Below are positions 1-12,784 of a stretch of 64,000 nucleotides of DNA, in pieces (position 1 is the stretch's first letter; the number at the start of each line of letters is the position of its first letter). The DNA lies in the NCBI GenBank assembly GCA_902805475.1, contig CADCSX010000005.1:1065501-1129500 (forward strand), read 5' to 3'. The notes under the pieces are model-generated. The model did not search any database and was not told where the DNA came from. It was given only the letters and a program-made list of their open reading frames with translations. Source of the DNA: Entonaema liquescens. Lineage: Eukaryota; Ascomycota; Sordariomycetes; Xylariales; Xylariaceae. The translations under genes were made by a program, and so were the position numbers.

Positions 1-936
1 CCTAGCTGGTTTCACAATTACTATCTGACATCTTCTTCTCCTGCTTCATTGAGTATGCGATTTACCCGTATGAGACTCGTGCCACAATTCTTTGCTGAGA
101 GAAAACGTCAGCGATGACGAGATGAAATTTCGTGGTAAGCCGTATGAAATCGGCTTGTCCGTTTCATTTTAATATTTTCGACATGATTTATGAGTGAGGA
201 TAAAAGGTGATTAAAATATCTAGGTAGATAAATTAACTGTTTATCTTGAATGAAATGAAATTGGCTATCTCATCCATCTTCGTGTGTAAAAACAACCTGG
301 TACTCAGCTCTGTACCTACCTGCCTAGGTCGGTATTCTAGAAACGTTCCAAATTTCAATATACTAATAATATAAATATGGCTGATTAAGCGGAGTCTTCG
401 TGGTCGTGACTAGGATATCGACAAGTTTTTACATCCTTGGCGGCTCCGAATCAATCTATTTAGAAACCCATTTTCATGTTCGTTCAAAAATTCAAGCCAC
501 GTGAGCCGCGTGGAGAGAAGGTCAGGAATGTTTCAATGGAGACTACATCATCCTTTGTTTCGTTGATACTATGGTTCTCCGATAGACGTGTTTCGAAACA
601 ACACGCTGATCAGGGCGAAGCCGAACGAATAGGAAGGTTACATGAGAAAAGGATTCTTCCAGCAAAATTCTATCGCGGAAAATCAAATGACTTTTTTTTC
701 TGTGAATAGGTATCTAGTCGTCTCTCATTAACTACAATCCTCTCGCATGGGATTATTATTTATTGAGCGCCTCCTGAGAATGAAAAGCATCATCAGCGCA
801 CCAACAGGTTGGTGAAATGTCCACGTAGTTCGCGCCTCAGTAGTTTTAATATCGAAATAATCGCAAATGTGGCTCAGAACGTGAGGCTAACCAGCCCCAT
901 ACTTGGTAGGTCGATTCCGGTTAATCCTATGACCTC
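1..936. other. Intergenic, no gene seen
   Basis: No convincing coding sequence. A 77-codon open frame near 476-709 has no family resemblance and no splice context. The right part is 3' flank of the DBP5 gene, which ends at 937. Confidence 0.6.
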
Positions 937-2491
937 TCATGCAGCTCCACCGCTTGGAACGAAATCTGCTTGAGCTCGGCTCGACTTGATGACTCGCTGG
1001 ACCTGTGCCTCTGTCTCATCCCAGTCATCAGGCTTCAATGCAACCAAATCAATCTCGAGATCGTGCGCGATAGCATTGAGAGCATCGAAACTCTTCTTAT
1101 CCGAGATGAAAGTAATACTGACACCGACACGGCCGAAACGACCAGTTCTACCAATACGGTGGAGGTAGGTCTCCGTGTCATGCATACTATCTCCGACTCC
1201 CTTCATCGGAATATCGTAATTGATGACCATGGAGACCGTGGAAACATCTATTCCACGGGCAAGAACGTTGGTAGTAATGAGAACCTTGGACTTTCCGGTT
1301 CGGAACTCTTCCAACAGCGCGTCTCGTGCGCTTCCTTCGTAGGCACCGTGTAGGACTGATACTTTATGGCCATCGTTTGTCATTCTTTGCTGGATTTGGG
1401 TGGCGCTATCTCGCGTCTGGTTCTGTTAGCAAATACCACACGTTTAAGCCACTAAATTACTGGATACCTACCTTGACGAAAATGATAGAGGAACCAATGT
1501 TCATCAGACCGTACAGCTTGCAGAGAATGTCGTACTTATCCGATTCTGAAGGACAGTCCATGTACATCTGTGAAATGCCCTTGACTGTGAGTTCCTGCAC
1601 CTTCAACTTGATCATATTTGCGTTAGGTGCAAATGTCATTGCGTATTTCATAACTTTGTCGGGGAAAGTAGCAGAAAATAGGAGGATTTGGATGTCCTTA
1701 GGTAGCATACTGCAGGAAAATGTTAGTGTTATAGGTGATAGACAGGGGTTTTCAAGGAGTAGAGGCCGTACTTCTTAACCCGGGTACATTGGTCGCCTAG
1801 ACCTTGCTGGTCCAGCATGTTGTCGGCCTCGTCAATAACAAGAACTCGCAAATGTGACACATCGAACTGACGTCTCCGAATCAAATCCATGACGGTACCT
1901 GGTGTACCGACAACAATGCTCTTGTCGACGCGTCCGTCACGAGGAATGGAGCTGGGAATAGCGGCTGCCACAGCCAAGTTAGGCAAGAATTGTCCGATAT
2001 GGCCAATAACCATCTCGATCTGACGAGCCAGCTCACGGCTGGGAGCAAGGAGTAGAGCTTGGGGCTGGGACGGCTTAGAATGATCGACGCGGGACAGGAC
2101 AGTTGTGACAAAGGCTGCCGTCTTGCCGGTTCCAGACTGAGACTGAGCAATCATATTTCGGGGAGGATCGGCGAGCATGAGCGGTAGCGCCTTTTCTTGA
2201 ACCTTGGAAGGTTTTTGGAAGCGCATCGCTGAGAGACCTTTGAGAACTTCTGCTGGCCTGGCGGATATATATTAGTGCCTGCTATTGTCTACTTGCGCCT
2301 CAACATAACACTCACAACCCAAGCTCCTCGAAAGTGTGAGCAGATCCCAGGGGATTTTCTGTGTCCTGTTGAAGGTCGCTAAGCTGAACTTCAACATCGT
2401 AACTATTTTCCTGAAGCCTAGACTCATCGTTCTGCTGGGCTTGCCCCTCAGCTGGAGCAGGCTGGCTAATGCGACTAGCTAGGTCGGCCAT
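937..2491 (-). CDS. DBP5: DEAD-box ATP-dependent RNA helicase DBP5
   Basis: DEAD-box helicase of the Dbp5/DDX19 type. In the family it acts at the cytoplasmic face of the nuclear pore, remodelling mRNPs during mRNA export, and in translation termination. Four exons: 2491-2316, 2257-1772, 1709-1472 and 1422-937, joining to 461 aa (yeast protein 482 aa). Visible motifs: Q-motif region F-Q-K-P-S, Walker A SGTGKT near residue 100, DEAD near 201, SAT (in SATFP) at the start of the third exon, and HRIGRTGR with GRFG in the last exon. The junction reading VKN-MLPKD matches the family. The ATG at 2491 gives a short acidic N-terminus (MADLASRIS). All introns have GT..AG ends in consistent phase. The head faces the BZZ1 head across about 1.1 kb. 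Complete, and no frameshift found. Confidence 0.95.
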
Positions 2492-3635
2492 GATGAAAGA
2501 TCACGATATGCGATGCGCGTGGCGAGATGTCGATGTCTAGTTTTGTCGGATGGCTAAGAGATCAACCGAAACAGGTTGCGCGTAATCGAGTTGGTTATGT
2601 TGAGGTAGTGTCGAGATAAAATCTAGGGTCACGATGTCTCGTCGTTCGGTAGTGTTGACGTCGACCTCTTAAGAGGAATGGAGGGGTTGATTGTGCAAGA
2701 ACGACAAAGACAATGCCTTAGAATATACGAGAATCCCAAAGTTAACAAATACCCACTACGGATCTTTGTACCACAAAATAAGAGGAAAACGGCAGTTAGG
2801 CTACGCGGATTGTGGCGTGTAGTCTACAGAGAATCTGATGATGATCAATGATATCTCTAAATTAGATGTATATTAGAGGGAGCTTTTTCTATTGAAGCTG
2901 TTAATACTACGAAATGTTGGTGGGGCAGCCAGTCGCTACTTAGTACTTAACTAGTGGGGTTATTGAGGAGGGGCATCACCGAAAGGTAACCGCCAGCTGG
3001 AAATTTGGACAATACAGGTGCAATCGACGCGACGTCAATAATTCAATTGTACTTTACCTTAAGGTAGATGCGTACCTTTTGCACATGAGGAGTTTACATT
3101 TTATTCGCATAACTCTACGAAACAAAGTGTTGTAACCACCTTTAAATAAAACATCGCAATTATTTTCAGGACAAACATTATGTCAAGTAGTTTTCTAATA
3201 TTTTGTTCTGGCTAATCATATTATAGAAAAGTTATTTATAAAAGAATTCCTCTTGTTCATAGATATTTATTTTGGCGACATTCTGACATATATGTATAAT
3301 ACAAAAGGGAAGCGCTGTACCGAATAGCCGGACACGGAGCTTTTAGATGGTTAATAAGGTGGTTAGTAAAGTGGGCTGTGCTAATAATACAAGGTTCCAC
3401 GGATAACTAATTAGTACATCGCCCTACAACGCTCAACCCTTTTCGTCATTCTTCAGCCCCCCCCCCCAAAGCACTACATAACGACACTGCGACAAAATTA
3501 CGGCTTTAAGTTCCCGTGTTCATGCTATGGCCCTGTTAGATGAGACCTGCACATCCATTTCAGCCTGCATATCAAATATTTACAACGAACCAGTCGATCT
3601 CGTGTCTGTATGCCTAAGGGCATCTCCAGTCTGCA
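2492..3635. other. Divergent intergenic region DBP5/BZZ1
   Basis: About 1.1 kb between two divergent gene starts, so it should hold both promoters. The only notable element is an 11-C run at 3457-3467. No further gene or RNA recognised. Confidence 0.5.
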
Positions 3636-5980
3636 ATGGCTGAGGTGGAAGCTGTACCAACCTTTGGTGCCGAGTTAAAGGTGCGATTACTCTCCTCTCT
3701 ATCCAACTCATCTCCTCTCATGATGTCGTTAAATTTTAACATATGCGATCTGTAGGATGGCTTCAAACCCGCTAATGTTTGGGTAGCCAACGGTATCTCA
3801 TGGCTTGACGACATACAGAGTTTCTACCGAGAACGAAGCGCGCTCGAGAAGGAACACAGCGCAAAGCTGAATGCTTTAGCAAAGAAGTATTTTGAAAAGA
3901 AGAACAAAAAGTCCGCTAGTCTAAGTGTCGGCGATACGCCTGCTATGACACCTGGTTCCCTCGAGAATGCATCTCTGACTATATGGACAACTCACCTCAC
4001 GACCCTCGAGTCGATAGCCGACGAGCACGAAAAATACGCGAATGAACTTATTCAAAAGGTCGCCGATCCCTAAAATATTTTGCAGGCAGGTTTGAAGAGC
4101 TACGTAAGCGTCATGTCGAATATGCTACAAAACTTGAGGCGGAGAGGGAGTCCTCGTATGCCGACCTCCGCAAGACCAAGACAAAGTACGATGCAGCATG
4201 CCAAGAGGTGGAGAGCAAGCGGAAGAAGACCGAATCTGCTTTCGACAAGGCGAAGGCCCAAAGCCACTACCAGCAGCAGTTGCATGAAATGAGCAACGTT
4301 AAGAACACGTATTTGATAGCTATTAACGTGACCAATAAGCAGAAGGAAAAGTATTATCACGAATATGTTCCTGAACTACTGGACAGCTTACAAGACCTGG
4401 CTGAGTTCCGTACCATGAAATTAAATACGCTATGGACTACAGCCACAAATCTAGAGACGGCTATGCTTCGGCAGAGTACCAGCCTCGTCGAGAACGTAAC
4501 CCAAGAAATATCCAGAAATCAACCACACTTAGACTCTATGATGTATATCCAACATAACATAGGTTCGTGGCAGGAGCCGCCTGACAAGATCTTCGAGCCC
4601 AGCCCCGTATGGCACGATGACGATCTCATGATTACCGACGAACCCGCCAAAGTATTTTTACGCAACGTTTTAAACAAATCCAAAGGTCAACTAGGGGATC
4701 TGCGGCGGGAAGTAGACAAAAAGAGAAGAGAAATCGACGGTGTGAAGCGTATCAAGCAAAGGATACGAGAGGGAATAGAGAACAAGGACGAGGTGCTTGT
4801 CGTATCTCAGATTTTTTCTATGCAAGAGGACTTGCATCAAGTGGACCGAAAACGGTTAACGGCTGAAGTTGAGACCTCGACCATTACGTCGGTAGTCGGC
4901 GATGTCACACTGGGCGCAAAAAACCATAATTTTAAGTCACAAACATTCAAGATACCAACGAATTGTGACTTGTGCGGGGAGCGTATATGGGGTTTATCTG
5001 CAAAGGGCTTCGATTGCAGAGATTGCGGTTATACATGCCACAACAAATGTGAAATGAAAGTACCCGCCGAGTGCCCTGGAGAGCTATCTAAAGAGGAGCG
5101 CAAGAAGTATAAGTCGGAACGACAATCGGCAGCAGGGGCTCTACTAAAACCTCCCACGGGCCCACCAGAGCATGTTGCGGAACTTCCAGATCTAACTCGA
5201 TCTAATACTATGAACTCGTTGAGCTCTGGATATGCAGCCAGCGCAAATCGATCAATAAGCGGTTCGGCTCCAAGTCCACGTGCCCCCGCTGAAGAAGCTC
5301 AAGCACCGCCGGAGCCTTCAGGTCCCCGGCCTCCTGTAAAAAGAGTCGCCTCGTCGCCCCTCCACCTGCCGCCTATATCAGTGAGCTCCCTGGTAGCGCC
5401 GTGAGCAGCTCAGTCCCGAAGAATGCTGCTGAACGGAAGGGAAAGATGCTCTACGGTTTCGATGCGAATGGGGATGGCGAAGTTTCCGTTCCCGCGGGGC
5501 GGGAGGTTGTTATCCTTGAACCAGACGGTGAGTTTCCATCATTGGCTCTTGTTGATGTTTACTAATACTATTATAGATGGATCAGGATGGGTGAAAGTCC
5601 GTGCTGGTTATAAGGAAGGTATAGTACCGGCCACCTACTTAGAGGTTTTCCCCGAGCCTATTGTTCCTCAAGATACGGGCTCCTCAATAAATAACAGGCC
5701 CGCGTCTGTTTATTCAAACTCAGGGTCATCCGTAAACACCACGGGCCCAGCGGCTAAGAAGAAAGGACCAGCAGTCGCACCACGTCGTGGTGCTAAGAAG
5801 TTAAAGTATGTAGTCGCGTTGTATGACTACACAGCGCAAAGCGACGCCGAACATAGTATGACGGAAGGCGAAAGGTTCGTGCTGATTAAAGATGACCCAG
5901 GGGATGGTTGGGCCGAAGTAGAAAAGGGGGGCGCGACCAAGAGCGTACCAGCGAGCTACGTTCAACTAGCAACAGACTAG
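3636..5980 (+). CDS. BZZ1: F-BAR/C1/SH3 protein BZZ1 (two frameshifts in this sequence)
   Basis: Actin-patch protein of the Bzz1 family. The F-BAR domain bends membrane, the C1 zinc finger is typical of fungal members, and tandem SH3 domains recruit the WASP/type I myosin machinery during endocytosis (family knowledge). Exons: 3636-3680, 3756-5527 and 5577-5980. Order: F-BAR with coiled coil to about codon 300, C1 finger near 4924-5075 with the H..C-x2-C pattern and final Cys cluster, Ser/Pro-rich linker, SH3-1 (about 5443-5650, ending VPATYLEVFPEP) and SH3-2 (about 5803-5970, ending VPASYVQLA). Two single-base deficits break the frame: a C run at 4068-4070, giving TAA at 4071, and a C run at 5357-5360. 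Adding one base at each gives 740 aa with continuous family-like sequence across both points. The gene is therefore likely functional in the organism and mis-called here. Confidence 0.88.
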
Positions 5981-7020
5981 TGAGGGCTATCCGAACTAAA
6001 GGCTTGTGGTGGTTACGCTTCACAACTGGTGACAATACCAGATGAAGAGTTGTAGGCTTTTAAATACAGATTAGCATTGGATAGACGTGAAGATGTACCT
6101 ATATATGTTGGAAGCGTTGTCGATATCCCAACGAGAACAGAGATTATTAAATACACCAAGTACTTGTCGTTTCTGCTGTAATTTTTGTCCTAGAGTGATT
6201 AGAAAGATGACCCTACAGGAACTGCAGGTTGTATGCCCAGAGTAAAATGTGTTCGCTTGGCTTTCAGCTTTCAAGGATGGCTTGGATAGAAATTATTCAG
6301 TTAGTCAACCCCGTAAGCTACCTATCCAGCAGTTTGTAATTCAATTAACTTCTTAATTAATCCAAGCTTATCATTCTGGTAGTTCCACTCTGTTGTCAAG
6401 GAGACGTAGTCGGTTCAAACGAAATCACGAGATAGTGTTATTTCAAAACTTACTGACCTCAACTTAGGTAGTTACTTAGGTACGTCTTATAAGTTAAACT
6501 TGTAAAGATCGTGGAGTTGCTAGGGCGAGGTAGGATAGCAACCATAGTCAACTGCCGGGTGCTCAGCCCGTATCTGAACAAACGTCCCTGACAAACCAAT
6601 TAGCTATTGTTTCTACCTTAATCGTCTTGTAACAGAGGCAAAATAGATAGTACAAACTGTGTAGAGTTAGCTCTTTAAAATTGTCAGTGCAGTGCCTAAG
6701 CAGTGACGGGGCTTGACATCTGCTAAATTTGAAGAGACCTTTTTTCGAGCTACGTCTCCACCAAAAGAACGTGCCTCATGAACAGTGCGTGTATATAGCA
6801 ACATATCAACAATAAAGAAAATGCCTGAATCATTCACGTGGACAAATAAAAATCAATTGAGAACCTATCTAGGCAACCCAGTGTTAACTCATAAGCAACC
6901 TACGGGTAGGTTAGTGAGTCAGGTCCCAGCCCCCTTTAAGCAGTAGAAGTGTATGAGTCCTGTGTTATCTTCAACTGTTACGGCGCCTGGCAACGGTTGT
7001 TAGCCTGTAGACTAAGGGAC
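5981..7020. other. Intergenic, no gene seen
   Basis: 3' flank of BZZ1 and upstream DNA of the next gene. Short open frames only, and no RNA gene or repeat recognised. Confidence 0.5.
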
Positions 7021-7048
7021 AACCAATGTTTCCAGAAAACTATATAAG
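7021..7048 (+). promoter_or_regulatory. Core promoter of the 2EXR gene (CCAAT and TATA box)
   Basis: A CCAAT pentamer (7023-7027) followed by TATATAAG at 7041-7048 lies about 185-210 bp before the ATG at 7232. That spacing fits a TATA-driven start near 7075 and a leader of about 150 nt. Assigned from motifs only. Confidence 0.45.
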
Positions 7049-7231
7049 CAGGTCTTCGGGGATGCTCAATGGAGTCTTCTCACTTCACAAGATCTTCAAT
7101 CCTCAAGATAACAATTGTTCGACAGTCAATCACCAACCTTCGATCAAAGACATCTTAGACCACACCTTAAACCACACACACATTTCTACTTTCTTTAACA
7201 ACATCCTTCTATTACTAGACACTATACAACA

Positions 7232-8220
7232 ATGTCGACGATGGAGGTTTCTACCGAGGTTTCTACTGAGGTTGCACCAACCTTCACATACTTCAAGAAG
7301 CTACCAGCAGAGCTTCGCTTTATGATCTGGGCCTTATGTTTGCCATGCCGCCTTGTCCAGATGCACGACTCGGCACACAGGAAGAACAAGTCCATCCGCC
7401 CGTTAAGCTCATCATATGTTACAAACCCGTCGACACCCATCCCGCCATTAATCTCGAAAGTCTGCCGAGAATCCCGGGCATTTGCCCTCCGGTTCGCACG
7501 AGTTGAGGAGACCACCTTTTGGCATACGCCAGTATGGTTCAATCGCCGAACTGACCAAATCCATATCGACGACGACTACTTCTCGAGATGGTTCACTCGC
7601 GATGCGGAAGAGGTCGGCGTGGGGATGGAGAAGCATGTGTACAATCCTGACATCCCGGTCAGCCTGGAGCTTCCTGTCCTCTTGGGTCACAATCCCATGT
7701 ACCCCATCGGCAGCGAGTACCCCGTCTGGGTTCTCCAGCGAATCGTCGAGCGGAAAACATGCGACATCGTCATTTCTCATGCCAAAATGCACCTGAAGCA
7801 TGAAGACGCCGTTGCAACAGGGCTCTTTGGACTTTTGCGGAGGAGACTCCCGCATATATCAATGTCAAAGACAAGAACCAGGTGAAGGCTCTCGCTGCCG
7901 TCTGCAAGATGGCGCCTGTCAAACGAGCGTCAAGAAGCAACGAGAGGCTATTCGAGGTGACGGAAAACATCGTTAAGGGCTACGTCACCTACGATATCAA
8001 CTGCTTCCTGAAGTGTGTCTGGACTCTATGGCTAAAAGAGAACAATGCACTTCCTGCCGGCTTCGATCCTTGGCAGTTCGCCCGGGGTGACCAACATAAC
8101 GACGAATTCAAGGACATCTTGGCGCGCCTCCCGAAATTCAACTACGTCGTTGCGATTCACCTTCGCAAGACCAAGCAGAGGGGTCCAAAGAAGGTCAAGG
8201 GTCGTCCCACACGACAGTAG
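7232..8220 (+). CDS. 2EXR-domain protein, one frameshift in this sequence
   Basis: Fungal 2EXR-type protein of unknown biochemical role; these families are expanded in Pezizomycotina. The signature is early: FTYFKKLPAELRFMIWALC, then PPLISKVCRESRAFAL, a spacing typical of 2EXR. Single exon. The frame beginning at 7232 runs to about 7832 and then slips. The downstream half (FAEETPAYINVKDKNQ, VKALAAVCKM and on to 8220) is one base out of phase. Adding one T to the run at 7833-7836 joins them into 329 aa with total length divisible by three. No intron with plausible GT/AG could make the same join. Preceded by a clear TATA box. Function not inferable beyond the domain. Confidence 0.75.
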
Positions 8221-8983
8221 CCAGCGACGAGGACAAGAGGAGAAGGGAGGGTGGTAGGGATATGGTACGATAAGGGCATGGGAGGGTTTACATTGATTTC
8301 AGGTGGGGAAAGGGAAAAAAGTTCGGATTACAGGGTGTCTGCATACACAAAGGTGCATCTGAGGGAGTTCAGGTTGAGGGCTAGACTCAGGTTCTAGTGA
8401 GGCGTTCACAGATTTTCATTTTTTATTTTTTATTTTTTATTTTTCATTTTATGAGGATACGGAGACGGCTGTTATTACATGAGGCAGTGAGCTTCATAGA
8501 GGTTTATATACCCCCCTACCCCCCTACCCCCCAATAAGTTAGCAGAGGTGGTGTTTTATGAGAGGAAACTGAATATTTATCGTGACTGTAAATCTTTGAG
8601 TGAGATGGTCATAACTAGGTATATGAGTTGAGTGAGGATGAGATCTTATTGTGAGAGTCATGAAATAGTAGTTTATTATATTTTATGAGTTGACAATGAA
8701 ATTTAGTATAAGATGAATGAATGTAAGAGAATGAATGATAATGAGTTAGAAGTAACAGGTAGTTATGTATATCCTTAGTTTAAGATCTTGAGGCTCGTTA
8801 GATCAGACCCACAAATTAAAGGGGAACTAAGAATAGCCGGGTATTTATCGGGAAACTCTAACCCACAAAAGAAAGTTTGTCCTTTATAAGCTAAAATTAC
8901 AAACCTGTTCATCACAAGCAAGATCCGGGATTCATCCCACATCCTGCGGCTCGCCGAGCGAATCAGCGAGTTTCCAAAGTCCG
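8221..8983. other. Intergenic with low-complexity tracts
   Basis: 3' flank of the 2EXR gene. Contains an ATTTTTT-type tract near 8418-8448 and a C-rich repeat of the CCCCCTA kind near 8511-8532. No gene seen. Confidence 0.5.
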
Positions 8984-9057
8984 TCCTCCGTGGCGCAATT
9001 GGCTAGCGCGTCTGACTGTTAATCAGGAGGTTGAAAGTTCGAGCCTTTCCGGGGGAG
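8984..9057 (+). tRNA. tRNA-Asn (anticodon GTT)
   Basis: Cloverleaf folded by hand. Acceptor TCCTCCG (8984-8990) pairs with CGGGGGA (9050-9056), including one T-G wobble. Anticodon stem TCTGA/TCAGG holds the loop CTGTTAA, so the anticodon is GTT (Asn, AAC/AAT codons). T-loop TTCGAGC is present. No intron. Stands alone in gene-poor DNA. Confidence 0.9.
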
Positions 9058-9062
9058 TTTGG

Positions 9063-9086
9063 GTTTATTTTTTTTATTTTTTTTTG
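9063..9086 (+). terminator. Pol III T-run terminator of tRNA-Asn
   Basis: Runs of T, separated by single A bases, begin about 6 nt after the tRNA 3' end, as expected for RNA polymerase III termination. Confidence 0.7.
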
Positions 9087-12000
9087 TCATTATGATATCT
9101 TCTTAAGACATTACTAGAGCAAAAATCTTTTTCCTAATTCACTTGAATGCCAGACCCGTGCAATAAAGTCAATCACCGGTGGCCTATTTTTAGTGCGATG
9201 CCAAAGATGGCGTCGCTTAGTATAAAAAGACGATATCACAAACACAAAATTCACCAACAACCCTTTTTTGAACACTAAAACTACATAGTCGTAGTACAAG
9301 TATGACTTCTAAGTGTGCTTTAGGAGCCCACGAACTTGTATGTCGTCACGATAAATCTGAACTATAAACGCCCTTGGCCTTGGGAGACCCATAACCTCGC
9401 TCAGCAGTGATGGCCAGAGTGGTCAGGTTAGCAGTAGAAGTCTAGGGTTCTTGAATGATAGTTAAACTATCGTAAAAAGCTGTGGCCTTGTTGGTATTCT
9501 TCCCTGTTAAAGTAAATGGTCAACGGACTAATTCCAGGTATCGTACACAGCGCCATGATTTATAATGTATATATAAGAAACCGTCAGGGGTCCCACCCGA
9601 GATCCCCTTAGAACAGAGAAGCTGCTTTGTATGTATAGCTCTGACTTCAGAGCTACCTTAGTTAGAGTTCCTTGCGGAACAACGAAGTTGTGTCCTCACC
9701 TTCTGGTTTGCCACGTGACAGAAATCCCCTTTCACTCATAACTAATAAACCAGAGTCAAAGTGTAAGTAACCACCTATAGTTCATATGTCGTATCTTCCA
9801 ACATCCTGTAGCCCATAGATGTCAGTATTGCTTTGGCCCGAGGCCTCCTTCTAGTGGTAGGAGCCGTTCTAGTTGATTTTGGCCGTTTGCCGACTGATGG
9901 CTGAGCCCTTGAGCTATTTTACATTTCCTTGGGTTCTCTGACTCATATTACCAGTATGCTTTAGCATTTCTTTCTATGAATATAGAAATCACTCATAAAC
10001 AACTTTTTAAGGGAGGTGATGTTAGTTTGGGCCATAGCGGCTGTCGAGTTGTGTAAGTAGATGTCAGGTTACAAAAGGGGAGGCAAGATGTAGCTATCAT
10101 CCACTAGAGCCAACCGATACTAACTAAAGCTGTGCTGAGTTAAACATATATTGTCTCTATCTACCTATGACTGTAAAGGCAAAAAGGTTTGATATTGTAT
10201 ATTCTTAAGTCGTATAGATAATAGCTAAAGTAATAATCAACGGTTTCCGTCCACGGTTTTGGGGCTCCTAACTTGGTTTAAGTAGTGATAGATGGCATGG
10301 GAATCACCCGGCTTGATCTGTCACGAGATGGAGTAAGATACATGGAACCAAATTCATTGTTCCACGAGGAACTTTAACTTAGCCAGGTATGTAAGAGTCT
10401 ACGGCCATATAGACCGAGTATTCTCCTTGTCTTAGCCGTCTCAGCTAGAACCCCGGCATGATATGCTGGTTGCTTCTTGTAAGGGTTTGGGAAATAGCTA
10501 TCAAACTGTTACACCACCTAAAGGTAGAACGGTGTCAACTTGGAGTGTTGACGTTGCTATCTCTACCTAAAAAGGTTTTAGCACGGACGGTAGGTACTGT
10601 GGAACTTCTCTCGTAGTCTGGGGGTAAAGAGACTGCGGTGTCTAGCTGAGGGTTAGGTTAGCTAGTGCTTATGGACCCTTAGTCAAGATTGCTTAAGGCG
10701 ATGCTTTTGGTGCGTGACGTGAATTATTTTAAAGAAATTTACACCAATAAAGACCCGATTTCACTCTCTTACCGCTGCTGCCCCATTAGCCACATATATA
10801 TAGTTGGAGGCGCTTGAGAAAAGGCTACAGGGGCAAGCTTCTTTGGGGTCTTAATAATACGCGTATTCAACCGCTACTAAGAGAATGTTTGAGAATTACC
10901 TTGGCGTATTAATGTTTCTCCTTCGCCCGCATGAGGCTCTGAGGAAATCCTTATACTGAAATTCGATACCCGTTTCCGCTAAATTCTTACTTACGATATC
11001 TTACTAACCTCATGTGTTGACACACATATTTCTCTATGCGAATATAGACCAGGGTTCTATGCTTACGGTAGCGGTTACGTGTTACCTTTCGTAAGGTAAG
11101 TAGAAACTATACTGTTTTATGATTGACATAGGTACTCAAAGAAGATAATAGTAGCTTACGAGTGAATGCAGAGTTTATAGATATGCTCGAACGTACTTCT
11201 AACCCTACGTTGTTTACTAGCCTTCATATATGGTCCATAGTAAGACTAAGACAGCTGTATCTTTCTCTATGAAAACTCCTATCTACTCTCAGCCTCAGGT
11301 TATGCAGAGCAATAGACAAGGGGTAGTCCCCCTATACTGACCTCATATTTGACAGATACCCCCAAGGGGTAGTTCTATACCTTGACACCTGCATTTTCGG
11401 TTCCAAATTCGCAACCGCGACATACACCGTTCCACTATACAACAAGCCGGGACTTTTGAAACTACACTTCGATTCCAAGTTGACGCATGAGAGCCGTCGC
11501 CACGTGGGGTATTACTCGCATAACACACCCAATGAATTATTTGTTTCATTGGCCTGATCAGTCATGGGTTTTCAATTTTATGGTTGTAAGGGTTTCATCG
11601 GAAGTGGGAGAAGTGTAATAGCTTATTTTCTTTTTGATAGACGAAGCCTGGCCTTGAGAATCAAGTCATCAATACCGAAGCTTCGTTCTATAGTATGAGA
11701 TATTACCCCTATAGCATCAGTACAACATGCTATTGACCTGATTAAAATGGCGTAGGGTATAAAAACTCGCTTATGAGTAACTCCGGTGTTTATAGGCTCT
11801 ATCAATTGTCCAGCTTGGACTTCGCGGTTCATTTACTTCAGAAGGCCTTTTCGAGCAAGTCTTTGGAAGGTCCTACAAACGTTTTCCATGTAAATCTCAC
11901 TGCAATATACTTTGCATTAATAGACTTACTCGGGATTGCTGTTGGAAACAACAATGTCTTACAGGGAGGGTTTGGGAATGCAGCCAAGCTATCATCACGG

Positions 12001-12784
12001 GGAGCCCGTCTGGTTTCAATCAGGACGGACTTGGCTCTCTTGTGTATACTGGGAGCAAATTTACTACAGGCTAGCTGGTCAGACTTGCTAGCACCAACTT
12101 TACCCAATACAAATCAAGGTCAACGTACTTACGCTTCGGTGTAATTCATTCTAGCTACCCGTATGATCCACTAGGTCTATGGGGACTGAACCCATCCTAT
12201 ATCTTATTATTAATAGAACTAGTCAATTGTTTCATCCCGGCAAAAGACCCGAGTCCATAGGCTGGGCCAGATGGGGGCCATTTTATCTAGTTTGGAGAAC
12301 ATGTCCACAAGCTCGCTATATCTTACAAGCCAAGTAGGGTTCTTACTGCAGCGGTTTAATTTTTAGGAGTGAGGGAGGCTGAAGATCAGTAACTACCTAG
12401 GTAGGTACTTTAACTGATTAAGGGTCTTTAGGAATAACGCAGCCACATAGTTATTTATGCGTTGATATCCGCCTGGCAAACCACCTCTAAGACTGATTAG
12501 AGACAACGTTGCTAGATGCCTACTCTTCTCTGCTACTATGCATTTAAGAAGTAGAGGTATAATAATCATTGATATGACTATCAATAACTATATTGAAATC
12601 TCAAATTGCCACTTTGATATTGAACTTGCCACTAGAGGGCAATATCATGAGCACATGAACTTCTAGCTACCCTATTAGGCATGATGGTATCTGAGTTCGC
12701 GTGTCTTGTAGGATATAAGCGCCGGTATCGTAACTTTGAACCAATCAGAGGTTGCGGGGCTATTCCCACTCCTTTCCCCTTCAA
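9087..12784. other. Gene-poor region; possible ORF remnant at 11,623-12,107
   Basis: 3.7 kb of normal-composition DNA without a recognisable gene. The only coding-like patch is 11,623-12,107 on the minus strand, where two adjacent open frames (about 89 and 69 codons) meet with a one-frame offset near 11,835. The plus strand is also open there over 123 codons, so the signal is ambiguous. No family recognised. Confidence 0.4.

Noticed and set aside
4065..4090. A tiny intron as the cause of the BZZ1 break
   Set aside because: The only GT..AG candidate (GTCGCC to TTTGCAG) would be 27 nt and would remove conserved residues. A missing C explains the break better.
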